From the NCBI GenBank assembly GCA_024362935.1, contig JANCRA010000030.1, positions 6,988,096-7,052,095 of the forward strand: 64,000 nt of DNA. Reading direction: 5' to 3'. Shown here in pieces: positions 20,421 through 57,292 of the stretch; position 1 is the stretch's first letter; each line of letters starts with the position of its first letter. Source of the DNA: Setophaga petechia. Its lineage: Eukaryota; Chordata; Aves; Passeriformes; Parulidae. The position numbers were made by a program, and so were the translations under genes. Below the pieces are notes generated by a model that was given only the letters and a program-made list of their open reading frames with translations, searched no databases and was not told the DNA's origin.

Positions 20421-22115
20421 CCACACAGCGGATGGCCCAAGTGAGCAGCACTGTGGATGGGGACAGAGGCACCACCCCTGTCACAGCAGGATGGGACCAT
20501 CATGAGCCATGCTGTGGTTCATCCCCGGGTGCTGCTCATGGTGTTGTGGTCACTCTCCTCACCCAGACCCGTCCTGGTCTGGGGCTGTGTCCTGCCCACA
20601 TCTCTGCCAGCCTCGGCAGGTGCCAAAGCCTCTGGAAGGGTTGTGGGGGGAATGGGCACCCCAGGGCATGCAGGACCCCCTCTGAGCCCAGCTCTGCAGC
20701 AGGGATGGACACATCGTGTGCCCCTGGGCTTTGGCATCCCTGCCAGGAGTGTGGGGACCAGGCTGGCCACTGCCCACCCCTGATCCTGGGATCCTGCTCT
20801 GAGCTCCATCAGCCAGAGCTCACTGCTGGTGGATCAGAGGCTCTGGCATGGTTTGCTTTCCTGCTGGGTGTCTCAATTTTAGAGTCGTCAAGTTCTTGCT
20901 GTAAATCAGACCTGGACAAGCAGGATGGAGATGTTTCAATCCCTCTGACTAATTTGTACATTCCCATATTTCTCTGGCTGCAGATTTAAGAGTGTTGGAA
21001 CATGTGCAAGCTGGCTGGGGGCCAAGCGGGTGAGGGGGGCAGTGTTTGCCCTGGCACCTCCCTGCAGGCATGGCAGGAGGGGACAGGGCTGCCAGGTGAA
21101 GCCTTTGGCTGTGGCACAGAGCTGGCAGCAAGGGAAACCAGGAGCTGCATCCCACCAGAAAACCAGGAGCTAAAAATACTGAATGGGAATGAGGCAAAAT
21201 GCAGTGGGAGTGGAGGCAAGTTGCCTGACCTTGAGCAAGGTATTAATGAGGAGCCTTTCAGAGGTGCTGGGCACTTCCAGCTCCCACTAATGGCCCTTGA
21301 GCTTTGTGCCCTGACACTCCTGGGAAAATTAACCCTGACCTTGGGCCAGGCTCTTACAACACTGACCTTTTGGTGAATGTGCAGCTGCTTTTTTTGTCCC
21401 ATTCTGTGATGACTGGCTCCAAATGTCCAGGAGCCCAGCTCAGTGGCTGTCCAAGGGCTTAAATCAGTGCCTGGCCCATTGCTCTGCCAGATTGGCAGCT
21501 CAGCTCTTGCAGTGGCTGCCTGGTTCCTTCAGCATGAGTAGAAAAGTCAAAACTAGAAACAGTCAAAGAAAACAACAGAAAGGCAAACAAACAGCAAAGC
21601 TTAATGTAAAGACAGAATATGAAATATTCTGTCAGTTAGCACAGGCAAGGGGTGACTGTGCTTTCCATGAACTGTCTTGGTGAAGTACCAGGGAGGAAAA
21701 GGATATTGGTGCAAGAAATCCATGCTGGGATGTGGAAAAAGCTTTGGTCAGAGGAGTAGAGCTCCAGGAGGGTGTTCAGGAATGGATAAATTCCATGGCA
21801 TGATCCTGGAGACGGAGGCCTGGACATATTTGTTAGGGCTTTACCTTTTCAACCTCATGTCCTTGAGGTTTTGTGGGCTGGCCTGTAATCCAGGCTGAGC
21901 ATTTAATCACTGTCTGCAGTGAGTTCAGTGCTGAGAAAGGAGGAAAGCACAAAGCCTGTGGCATCATCCCAGGCTCTGGACCCTTGGGAACGCCCAGCGT
22001 GCATCCCCACCATTCCTGGGCACTGCCTTTGAGCTGCAGCTATTCCTCACTGCCCTGCTGTTGAAACCTCCCAGACACTGAAGGACTAACAGTTGCAACC
22101 CCTTTTCCTTGGCAG
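20421..22115. other. No recognised gene
   Basis: About 1.7 kb of unique-looking sequence. I searched it by eye for exons preceding the UBAC1 terminal exon, in particular for the stretch expected to encode NPVVQLGLTNPKTLLA, and did not find them. Confidence 0.4.
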
Positions 22116-22231
22116 CCTTCGAGGATATGCTTGAAAACCCCTTGAACAGCACTCAGTGGATGAACGATGCCGAGGCGGGGCCGGTGATGTTACAGATCTC
22201 CAGAATCTTCCAGACACTGAACCGCACGTAG
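22116..22231 (+). CDS. UBAC1: UBAC1 terminal coding exon, isolated
   Basis: UBAC1 (KPC2) is a cytoplasmic ubiquitin-associated-domain protein, a partner of RNF123 in the KPC ubiquitin ligase. After a CCTTTTCCTTGGCAG acceptor the exon reads [17 protein letters not shown], then [17 protein letters not shown] and TAG. As I recall it, this is the very end of human UBAC1 with only an AEA for PET-type change. The frame is intact, which argues against long decay. No preceding UBAC1 exon was found between 15 and 22.1 kb, and further upstream lie CEL and GTF3C5. The remaining exons may be distant, lost, or displaced by rearrangement or misassembly. The gene converges with SURF1, and the 3' untranslated regions probably overlap. 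The family assignment is from memory of the C-terminal sequence. Confidence 0.75.
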
Positions 22232-22751
22232 GGGGAGCTGCCCGTGCCCTGTGCCACTTCCCCCTGGCCTCAGGTCTAGCCCTGAGTGTCCACAGTAACC
22301 TCTAATTCAACTTTGCTGCTGTTCCATGTAAGATGCTTGATGCTAATCACAAGGTAAAGACCTGAAGGCCTTTATTTATTCTGCTGCAACTGCTATGTGC
22401 CATTCCTGACTTCAGGAAGGACTACTTGCTGCAAAGAGGCTGATTCATAAAATCCTCTGGATTTGTCTTGAGGAAAAAAAAATGGAGTTGTTAGAATGTA
22501 GCTTACAACCAACCAGGATAGAAAAATGTATTTTTGTGATTACTATTGAAGTTCAGCGCTCCCAAGCTGCAGCCAAATCACACTGTTGGGAGCTCAGTTT
22601 GCAGGGATTGCTTCAAGTCTGTTTGCAGCTTGATAACATGTTTGCTCAAACTGCTCTGGAATTCCAGGTACTTCAAGTATTTAGGACTGATCAGGCTCCT
22701 GTCATCCATAAAAGTCTGCTCTTGACTGTAGCACAAAGATGTTCCTTCCCC

Positions 22752-25700
22752 TCACAGAGGTACCTTCTGTATAAATTTCTTGTACCACAAGAAGGAAGTT
22801 GCAGCACACAAGCCATACCTGTGAGATTAAAATCACACGCTGGCACCTTTCCAGGGTGGACTGGGCCTCCCTAAGACAGCTGCAATAACCAAGTCAAACC
22901 TCCTGGCACAAGCTCTTTAGGTTAAAACTGGCCTTTTGTAGCTTAAGGGCTCCTCCAGAGGAGCCCAGGCAGGTCCCCCAGGCGGGCTGCTCCCTTACCA
23001 GGTGACAATGTACTTACTGCATGTGCTGGTCCCTTAGCAGGTGACAATGAACTGCATGTGCTGGGGCTGGTCCCCTAGCAGGTGACAATGAACTGCATGT
23101 GCTGGTCCCTTAGCAGGTGACAATGTACTTACTGCATGGGCTGGTCCCTTAGCAGGTGACAATGAACTGCATGTGCTGGTCCCTTACCAGGTGACAATGT
23201 ACTGCATGTGCTCGTTCCGCAGGCTCACCCTGGTCTGGCCCCCGATGGGCCCCCCTGGGACTGTGCTTTCTGTGGGGACAACACAGCCAAGTTAAATCCT
23301 TACCTGCACAGCGTGGAGCTGCACTGTGTCTAGGAAGGGAAGAAAGTGATTAATCTGCTGGATACCCTGCTCTCACTCAGCCAGCGGTGTTCCCAAGTTC
23401 ACAATCCCAGAATGGTTTGGGTTGGAAAGGACCTTAAAGCTTATCTCGCTCTATCCCCTGCCATGGGCAGGGACACCTTCCTCTATCCCAGGGTGCTCCA
23501 AGCCCTGTCCAACCTGGCCTGGGACACTTCCAGGGATCCAGGGGCAGCCACAGCTGCTGTGGGCACTGTGTGCCAGGGCTTGCCCACCCTCCCAGGAAAG
23601 AATTCTTTCCCAATATCCCATCTAACTCTGCCCTCCGGCAGTTTGAAGCCACAACCCTTGTCCCATCTTTGATGCTCCTGACAAAAGTCCTTCTCCAGCT
23701 CTCTCGTAGGCTCCCTGTCACCTTCAACAGAGTGAGCTGGCAGAGCACAGGAAGAGAACTGAGGAGAAAGGGAGGGAGAGTGATGTAAACTGGACGTGGG
23801 GCTGGGCTCCTCTGTGACTTACTGAAATCTGCATCGATGAAGATGGGCTCAGCACCGGTCACCTTGGCCATGGCCTCCAGGTCCCGGTAGTGCCAGCGGT
23901 TTTGTTCAATGTTGTTTTCAGGCACAAAGGGTTTCCTTTTTTCTGTTAACCTCACCACCCCTGTGAGATCAATCTCATCTTCAATCTGAGGCACAGTGCA
24001 GAAAGAAAAAAGGAATGTTTCAAGACTGATTTCATATTCTGACACATTTCCTGTCAGGAAAATGTGGCACTTGAGGGGTCTGAGCATAAATGAAGTGGCT
24101 GTTCCCCTGCAGTGGGGCAGTGCTGTAACACAGCAGAGAAAAAAGCAGAACAGCAGCTCCTTGTTTGTAAAACACATTATTTACTTAATAACAAGTTGGG
24201 AATTAAAGGTTTGTTGTCTTTGAAAAGTGCAATGACTAATTAAATCACCTCCCATGATGCTGAACAAAATTCCTGCCTTTCTGGATTAGTGAGTGGTGTC
24301 TCTGGGTAACCAAGGAGCACAAGTAACACCCCCCATTCCCTGGATCCCCCTTACCTGTCCCTTCAGTCTGGTCTCTGGTTTCAATTTATTCTTGGGCACA
24401 AATCCTCGGTTGACTAAAATTGTGACCCTAGAGTTACATAAAGAAGCACTGCTCAGGAGTGAAAGGGAGTTTATTCCTGCTGCTGCTAGAACTAAAGACC
24501 AAAGAAAGAAGCAACCCACGTGTTTGCTGCCACTTTTGCTGTCACCTGAATGCACATTATAAAGGAATTTAAATACAATTTCAAATAGAGCCTCAGTGAT
24601 GTCACAGACTGAGAGATACCTTTTAAGGCAGGGAAATATAGGTTGGATATTAGGAAGAAGTTTTTTACAGAAAGGGTGATAAAGTTCTGGAATGGTCTGC
24701 CTGGGGAGGTGGTGGAGTTACCATCCCTGGATGCGTTTAAGAAAAGACTGGATGTGGAGCTGGGCGCCAGAGTTTAGTTGAGGTGTTGGGGCTGAGTTGG
24801 CCTCTATGATCTTTAATGATTCTGTGAGTGACAGATACAAACCCAACCACCAGGATTCAGATTTTCCAAGGAGCACTGAGTGCCCCCATGGAGCAGGGCC
24901 CTCCTGGACTCACCCCAGCTCTGTGCAGTAGAAGGGGGTGATGACATTGGCTCCGTTCTCCGGGTGGGACGAGATCCTGCCGGCCTGGCGCGCCTCGCGC
25001 TCGGGGTCCAGCAGGGAGCGGGGCAGCAGGTACAGCTCCTTGGAGTGCTCAAAACGGCCCCGCACCGTCACGGGTCTGTACTCCAACTCCTTCAGCTCCA
25101 TGGGGCTGCATGGAACAAGAGGAAAACAAAATCACAGCTGTGCTAGCTGAGTTCAATCAGGAGATTTTACTGTGGGGTTTTCCTTTTCCCTAATGGTTTG
25201 CTCTGCATGGAGCCTGTTGGCAAACAGAGGCAGAACACAAACTCATGGAATATGGCTTAATGTATTTCAGCTGTCCCAGAGAATCAAATAGATGATCAGG
25301 AGCATCCAGGGAGAAGTTATTTTCCACAATATCTGCAACCCAGGTACCATAGAGCAGGTGGGACTCACTGCCTGTGCATGCAGCCAAGGGAAGCATTTCT
25401 TTCCCATCCCAGACCATGAAATCCAACAACCAAGCCCTTCTGAGAGTTGTGCCAGGTGACCAAGTGACCTTAAAAATCTCTCTCACATCTGACACAACTG
25501 CTTCTCATGTCCTGATGCTGCTCCAAGACTCCCTGTTGCAGTAACAATTCCTTTGGGACACCACAGACATCCAAGTCCTCTTTCCCCAGTGGCATTAAAA
25601 ATGCTATGAATTACATCCCACATTCTTCTGAACAGAGATTCATCCTTCTCCATACATTTAGAGTATCCCACAGGAAAGAACTGACACATCCTTTTACTGA

Positions 25701-27363
25701 AAATAAATAAGTTGTCAGGATCTCTTTCTAATTTGCTGGCACATCCCAATTTCTATTGCTTCCCTTCATTTTCATGCAGGTCAGTTCAGCACAAGCTCAT
25801 TAGTGCACAGTCCATATCTAATATTCCCAGTCAGTGCTCTGTAGACAACAAACCACCCCTGTTTCCATACTCTAATGTCAGAGGGATGGGATCTGCTCTG
25901 ATTCTTGATGCCAGCTGTGCAATCAAATCTAATTTCCACTTGCGCCGCTGAACCTGGAAATAAACAAACACAAAAGTAACTCCTTAGAGTAGGACAGAGC
26001 AATGTAACAACCCCAGCAAGCCTTAAAACCTTGGTCATAATTTTCTCACAGACCTGGCCTAAATCAGGGTAATTGGAGATATGAAAATACAGGCTACTGA
26101 ATTTAATTTGAGAAAATATTTATACTAAAATAAAAGTGTAAAAAAAAAGACTTCCTTGAAAGACTTACAAGTGGACACTTGGAAAACAAGAAATGTAAAA
26201 TATCAGCAAATCTTTAACCTGTCTGTTGTCTGAACTAGATCAAACAGATGAGAAAACTTGACAGTCCTTAAGTGCTCATTTTTTGAAAAAATGAAATATT
26301 CATTTGTACCTGCCATGTGCCAAGACCAAAAGTGGTCAGAGGGACAAGGAGAAGGCCCCATTTCAGCAAGGCATCCTCTTCAGATTTGCCAGCAGCTGCT
26401 GTAGAACTTCGTGGTCTGCAGAACCTCAAACAAACATCTACAGAAAACCAGAATGAGGAAGAGGACTCAGAGAAGAGATGCCAAATTCCTGCATGAAGTA
26501 TTATATCTTGGTACTAGGGTGAAACAGGGCAGAAGCCCAGACAAATATTTTCTTACCTTTAGTCTTTTGAACCAGACCAGAAGCTCCCTTAGTTAGAGGA
26601 CATCCAAAAAATGTTCTTCTGATCAAGCACTGTGATGCCTACACAGAATAAGAAAGATCCTTTATAATGTTGCTGCTTTATAAACCTTGTATTTAGGTGA
26701 TATCAGCGATTGATGATTGTGTGAAATTTTTTTTTATTGATTTAAGTCTCAAATGCGCAACTGCCTGTGAAACACTATGGGTTAGGCTATAATTTAAATG
26801 AAATAAGATAAAATTTCCGTTACAGAGCTGCTTATAGCAGAGCAATGAACTTCCATCCACGCTATCTGCAAACACACAACAGCCCCATCTATTCTTGACA
26901 AAAACATGGGCCTACAGGGGACAGGATCAGGGAGCTGAAACAGGGGACAGGAAGAGGGGACACGAGGAGAGGACATGATCAGGAAACAAGAAAGGGACTG
27001 GGTCAGGGGACAGGAAAATGGGCCATGATCAGGGGACAGGATGAGGGAATAGGATGAAGAGATAGGAGCAAGGGACTGGATCAGGATTAGGGGATAGGAT
27101 AAGGGAACTGGATCAAGGGACAGGATCAGGGAACTGAAACAGGGGACAGGATGAGGGGACACGAGGAGGGGACATGATCAGGAAAAGAGACAAAGGGACT
27201 CGATGAGAGGACAGGATGAGGGGACGGGATGAGGGGACAGGATCGAAGGACAGGATCAGCGGCTTACCCGTCCCGGCGCCGCTGCCCCGAGGCTCCCCGG
27301 GCCCCGCCGCTCTCTCAGCAGCCTGGGCGCCGCTCGCAGCACCCACGCGGCCATGGCGGCCAT
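22752..27363 (-). CDS. SURF1: SURF1 cytochrome c oxidase assembly factor
   Basis: Mitochondrial inner-membrane protein needed for assembly of cytochrome c oxidase. Nine minus-strand exons: 27363-27268, 26638-26557, about 26398-26310, 25953-25871, 25105-24914, 24427-24355, 23985-23823, 23269-23188, 22818-22752. The sum is 927 bases (308 residues; human 300). Marks include TTFGLGTWQ and [12 protein letters not shown] at the first membrane segment, [61 protein letters not shown] and a final [15 protein letters not shown] membrane segment. The exon 3 acceptor is uncertain by 3 bases. Exon 4 ends at a weaker GTATGG donor. The start at 27363 was chosen because the ATG heads the arginine-rich presequence; a second ATG lies at 27354. 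The poly(A) signal AATAAA (minus) lies at 22380-22371. Intron 8 carries amplified copies of the exon 8 donor region. Confidence 0.95.
22990..23187. repeat. Amplified exon 8 donor region in SURF1 intron 8
   Basis: Five tandem copies (35-41 bp) of the last about 23 bases of SURF1 exon 8 plus its splice donor, abutting the true exon end at 23188. Each contains CAGGTGACAATG and CTGCATG on the plus strand. The most distal copy keeps a GGTAAGG donor, while the others have CTAAGG. Two copies contain an inserted TACTTACTGCATG, which on the minus strand creates CA/GTAAGT, a strong cryptic donor. Confidence 0.85.
23390..23690 (-). mobile_element. CR1 LINE 3' fragment
   Basis: Reverse-oriented CR1 end in SURF1 intron 7, starting with AATGGTTTGGGTTGGAAAGG and continuing through GCTCCAAGCCCTGTCCAACC and CTTTCCCAATATCCCATCTA. 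Confidence 0.85.
24625..24832 (+). mobile_element. CR1 LINE 3' fragment
   Basis: Forward CR1 end in SURF1 intron 5: GGATATTAGGAAGAAGTTTT, CTGCCTGGGGAGGTGGTGGA and a tail at TGATTCTGTGA. Confidence 0.85.
26915..27258. repeat. Polypurine GGGGACAGGA minisatellite
   Basis: Degenerate short repeats of GGGGACAGGATCA or GAGGGA type in SURF1 intron 1, ending about 10 bases from the exon 1 donor. The plus strand is almost pure purine. A higher-order repeat is visible: the block starting CAGGATCAGGGAGCTGAAAC near 26922 recurs about 200 bases later with one change. Confidence 0.85.
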
Positions 27364-27429
27364 GGCGGCCCCGGCTCCGCCCTGCCCGCGGCCCGGAACG
27401 GGAAACGCGCCCGGGCCCGGCCCCTCGCG

Positions 27430-30464
<3,035 letters not shown>

Positions 30465-30644
30465 ATTTTATGATAAATACCTGGACTGAAGTCTGTTGTG
30501 TAACAATTCCAGTGGGAGTACAGGATGAAGTGTCTGCTCATTCCAGTTAACTGTTAAAGGTGTGGAGGGGAATAATGGGCTGGAATTAAGTGGCATTCCA
30601 AGAGCTTCAAGCCACACTGAGGGAAGGATGTCTGCTGCAGTCAA

Positions 30645-30825
30645 GCCCAGACAGCTGTGTTTTTTAAGAAAGCTGGTTTTCCTTGGGCAGGAAAGCACAG
30701 AAGCTCAGCTGAGTTTTTTACAGAAAGCTGTTTTTTCTTAGGCAGGAAAGCACAGCAGCTCAGCTGAGTTTTTACAGAAAGCTGTTTTTTCTTGGGCAGG
30801 AAAGCACAGCAGCTCAGCGGTGGAG
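30645..30825. repeat. Three tandem copies of an about 56-bp unit
   Basis: Three units each containing AGAAAGCTG, TTTTTTCTTGGGCAGGAAAG and CACAGCAGCTCAGC. They lie between the SURF2 stop and the predicted SURF4 3' end. Confidence 0.85.
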
Positions 30826-30849
30826 CATCACCAGCCACACACGCCAAGT

Positions 30850-33454
30850 GGATACAAAGATGCCATTGTTTTATTTTGATTGTTTTCAAAAATCAAAACA
30901 TTTTCAAACACAACTAAGGTACAAAATACAGCATAAAATGAGAATTTATACTTATTTCTTTTTTTTTTTTCCACATAGAAAGCAAAAATATATTCAGAAT
31001 GAATTCCAGAACACTTTGCAGAGCCAATTGGTAGCTGACATCCTGCTTGTGAGAGCTCAGCCACGGGGAGAGGTCACTGAATTTCTGGGAGATGCACAAG
31101 TACAGCAGTGTATGTAGGAAAACCAGAATCTTCTGCATCAGGACTCACAGTTAATAAGTCTGCACGTTGTGCTGCCTAGAAGTATCTGATAATGCCCTCC
31201 ACCTAACTGTGCCCCTGGAATACTGAAGCATTCCTGCTGCAGGGGACAGCAACAGTTCCTTTTCTAGGGTCTTTTGTTGGAAAGGGGACTTGATTTTGGT
31301 CAATATTTCAGACTAGTCTGTCATCCAGCTCCTTAGTTAGACAGGACACAAGGAAGTTGAGAAAGACAAGGGGCTACTTGGCAGGAGTAGTTTGTGTCAT
31401 TTATAAATACTATGAACATCAACAGCAGTTCAGGTATCTGAGAGTGGCTGCCTTGATCAGTCTAGAACCGTTGTAGACCTGCAGTGGAACAGTGAAACCT
31501 CCTGTGCTGCAGATCTGGGACTGAAAGGACCAGTTTGTTCAGCCAGGAAGAGTCAGGAGCACAGAACACTTTGAGGTGAAGATTTCTCTTGCAAAACTTC
31601 CATGAAAAGAAAGCCATCAATGACCTGACCTTAATGCTGAATTTCCCTCCCATCAATCTGGACATGGGGGTTGGACTAGATGATCTCCAGAGGTCCCTTC
31701 CAACCCTAATTATTAATTATTCTGGGATAGCAACTGGCTTCCTCCAGCAGCAGCACATCTTGCCCTTACAGAGGCTATTATCCCCTTAAGATGATGAAAT
31801 CACTGGTTTAACTTTCAACAGTGCTCTTCTATTTTTCATTATTTCTTCCAGCCCAGTTTTCTCTCCTAAAAAGCAACTGTTTAACTGAACTGTCCAGGTG
31901 AGTGTCCTTATCAGGAGACCCTGAGGAACAACTTTCACTGGAGATGTTCAGCTGAATTCCTCCTTGAAAAAAGAGCTGAGCATCTTCCTGAGGGGAGGCA
32001 ACAGAGCAAGGAATCAGGGTAATGGCAGGAAGTTGGTAGGGCTCACGCTGTCTAGAATTCCTCCACAATCTAGTGAAACATGTTCACACCTGGTTGACTA
32101 AGAGAGGACACAAGGCCTCCCCTGAGCAGCACTAAGCATGGTCATGGCACAGAGGTTGTGGCACTGAGAAGCCAAACAGGGCCTTCCTCTCCTCACCCTC
32201 CAGAGCTCCTCCCAGGGAAGGTTCACCCCTGGCTGCTTCTCCACTCCCATTCCTCAGCTATAACCGTTTGCAGAGTTGGGAACAGGGGCCACTTGCACCC
32301 TTCCACCCTGCACAGCTCAGGGTGCTCTGAGGTGGCAGGGGAGCAGGGGCTGTCCTGGAGAGCTCAGCAGCCCAGCTCTTCATTCAGCTGGGACTCTCAC
32401 AGCCAAGAGACTGACAGAAGTGAATCTAAGAAGCAGAGACTACAGATTAGGGGATTGACTGCTCTCATCTGGCAAGTACTGAGTGCACAGAAAAGGGGAT
32501 TTTCTGTAATTCTCAAGATATTTTCACCATTAACCTGCAATTCAAATATGAATTTGGGGTATATATGGATGGAAGCTGGTTAATAGCAGAAGGGAGCTTT
32601 TATTATGGAACCTGCAGCACAACTTGGCTCCCTTCTTGGGAATTCAGGAGGGGCAACTTGGGGGAAAGAATGTAGAATAAAGAATTCTTTTGGCACAGAA
32701 TTTTCACAGAATCTAATGTTCTGTCTCTTCAGGATTATCTCCTCCACTTCCTTAAAATCTGATTAGCAATACAGGATTCATGATTAACAATACAGGATTT
32801 CCCCTTGTTCCCCTCAAGGGCATAACTGGGACACGTTAGAAAATCCTCTCCCTTTTCTTACCCAGAAATGACAACTACTTTCAGGGTTTTCTTTTTGCTT
32901 TCTGTTCAGGAGCAGGAAAGACCCTTCCCTGCTGAACAAAAGGGAATTACAGGCCTCTGAGCAGCAAAATAACAGTGATTTTCTAGGTTTTCTTTAATGC
33001 TGCTCCCCACCTATAACCAGCCATGGAACTCCTTATGCACAAGACAGTTTTGATAAGGGCAAGAAAGGGGATCCACTTTTTTAGTTATAGCTACAACCCA
33101 ACACCACACTGAATGATCCAGCTGTATCTGCTCACCTTTCTGCAAATTTTAAGACATTGCTGACATTCCAGACAGCAACTGTTCTACTGCAATTCACTGA
33201 AGCATCAGCAAAATGCAGGTTTCCTTGGGTTAGTTCCAAATCTAGGAAGTTAGAATAAGCCTAGGCAACATTCCTTGAAGAAATAGGATTTTATCTATTG
33301 TATTACTGGTGCCACAGTAAATCAAATTCAAAACATCTGTGCCTTTTATAGGAAGGGGGCATGTACGTGTAAAATGCTGGCAGTTTTTGTTGAATCCATA
33401 GAGAATCAGTTCTGGACTTAGTACAGTATGTCCCAAGAAGTGTTGCTATTCCTG
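30850..33454 (-). other. Probable SURF4 3' untranslated region
   Basis: No exon of another gene is recognised between the SURF4 stop at 33455 and a minus-strand AATAAA at 30875-30870. Mammalian SURF4 also has a long 3' UTR. A short CR1 tail (GTTGGACTAGATGATCTCCAG) is embedded at 31655-31725. The end point is an inference. Confidence 0.5.
31655..31725 (+). mobile_element. CR1 LINE tail fragment
   Basis: Very short 3' CR1 remnant: GTTGGACTAGATGATCTCCAG and CCCTTCCAACCCTAATTATT. Confidence 0.65.
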
Positions 33455-44254
<10,800 letters not shown>

Positions 44255-44525
44255 GGTGGGGCCCGGGCTGGCTCGGGGCGGGCGGGGCGGTGGCGGGGCC
44301 GGGCCGCGCTCTGTGCAGGCGCTGCCACGTCGGACGGGCCGGGCCTTGAAGGCGCCGCCGCGCCGGCGCGCGGGGGGCGGGGCCTCCCCGCTGGGACACG
44401 CCCCCCAGACACGCCCCTCACAGCTCTTAAAGGGGCCGCGCCTTCACCACACTCTTGTGGGGTTCTCATGCCCCCAGGGCCGCTGCCCCGCGGCCCCGGG
44501 TGGGAGGCCGGGCTGTGTCCCCGCC

Positions 44526-56765
<12,240 letters not shown>

Positions 56766-56965
56766 GAACAAGACTTGGCCACTGCTGGATACAAAAGCCT
56801 GGAACCTCCATTAGAGGATTCTTCTCACCAGAAAAAAGAATATTGGGCTATTAATAATATACAAACAGGTATTTATTGATGGTTTGGGTACCACACCTGT
56901 GTAACTAACAGCAATAATTAAGAATTCACCTTGCAGTAGACCTCACTTTGTGGGCTTCAACATAC

Positions 56966-56990
56966 TTGAAATAAAGATTTTAATCCTCAG
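56966..56990. terminator. Facing polyadenylation signals of STKLD1 and REXO4
   Basis: AATAAA on the plus strand at 56970-56975 lies about 205 bases after the STKLD1 stop. ATTAAA on the minus strand at 56983-56978 lies about 310 bases after the REXO4 stop. With cleavage 10-30 bases beyond each signal, the two transcripts would overlap at their ends. Confidence 0.6.
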
Positions 56991-57292
56991 AGTTTCTTCC
57001 TTCGTCTGTCATAATTTAGTATTTTTAAGTTATTCAGTGTCTATTTCTGTTGAAGAAATTTAACTGATGAAGTTCTTCCTGACTGCAGGCATTTGTTACA
57101 AAGGTTGTTTGAGCACAGTAGCAGGCATCAGGCACAGGGATACCAGCAGCATTCCTGTACTTCCAGGTTATTGTAGCATTGTCTTTGGATTGATTTTATG
57201 AAGTAGCTGCTGTCAGTTCTGACTTATCTCTAAATTTGGAATGTGACATCAAACCAGCAAATGCTGCAGATGAAAGATTCTGCCCTGTCTTT

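Noticed and set aside
19640..20989. 449-codon plus-strand and 279-codon minus-strand open frames
   Set aside because: They lie in GC-rich and tandem-repeat DNA, have low-complexity composition, and show no domain, splice or start context.
22482..22874. 130-codon plus-strand open frame
   Set aside because: It is antisense to the SURF1 last exon (22818-22752) and its 3' UTR.
22752..22990. SURF1 seemed to lack its last exon
   Set aside because: Careful reading of the minus strand found CTCACAG followed by [15 protein letters not shown] and a stop at 22752, completing the gene.
23390..23690. Possible coding segment 3' of SURF1 exon 7
   Set aside because: The sequence is a CR1 LINE 3' end in reverse orientation.
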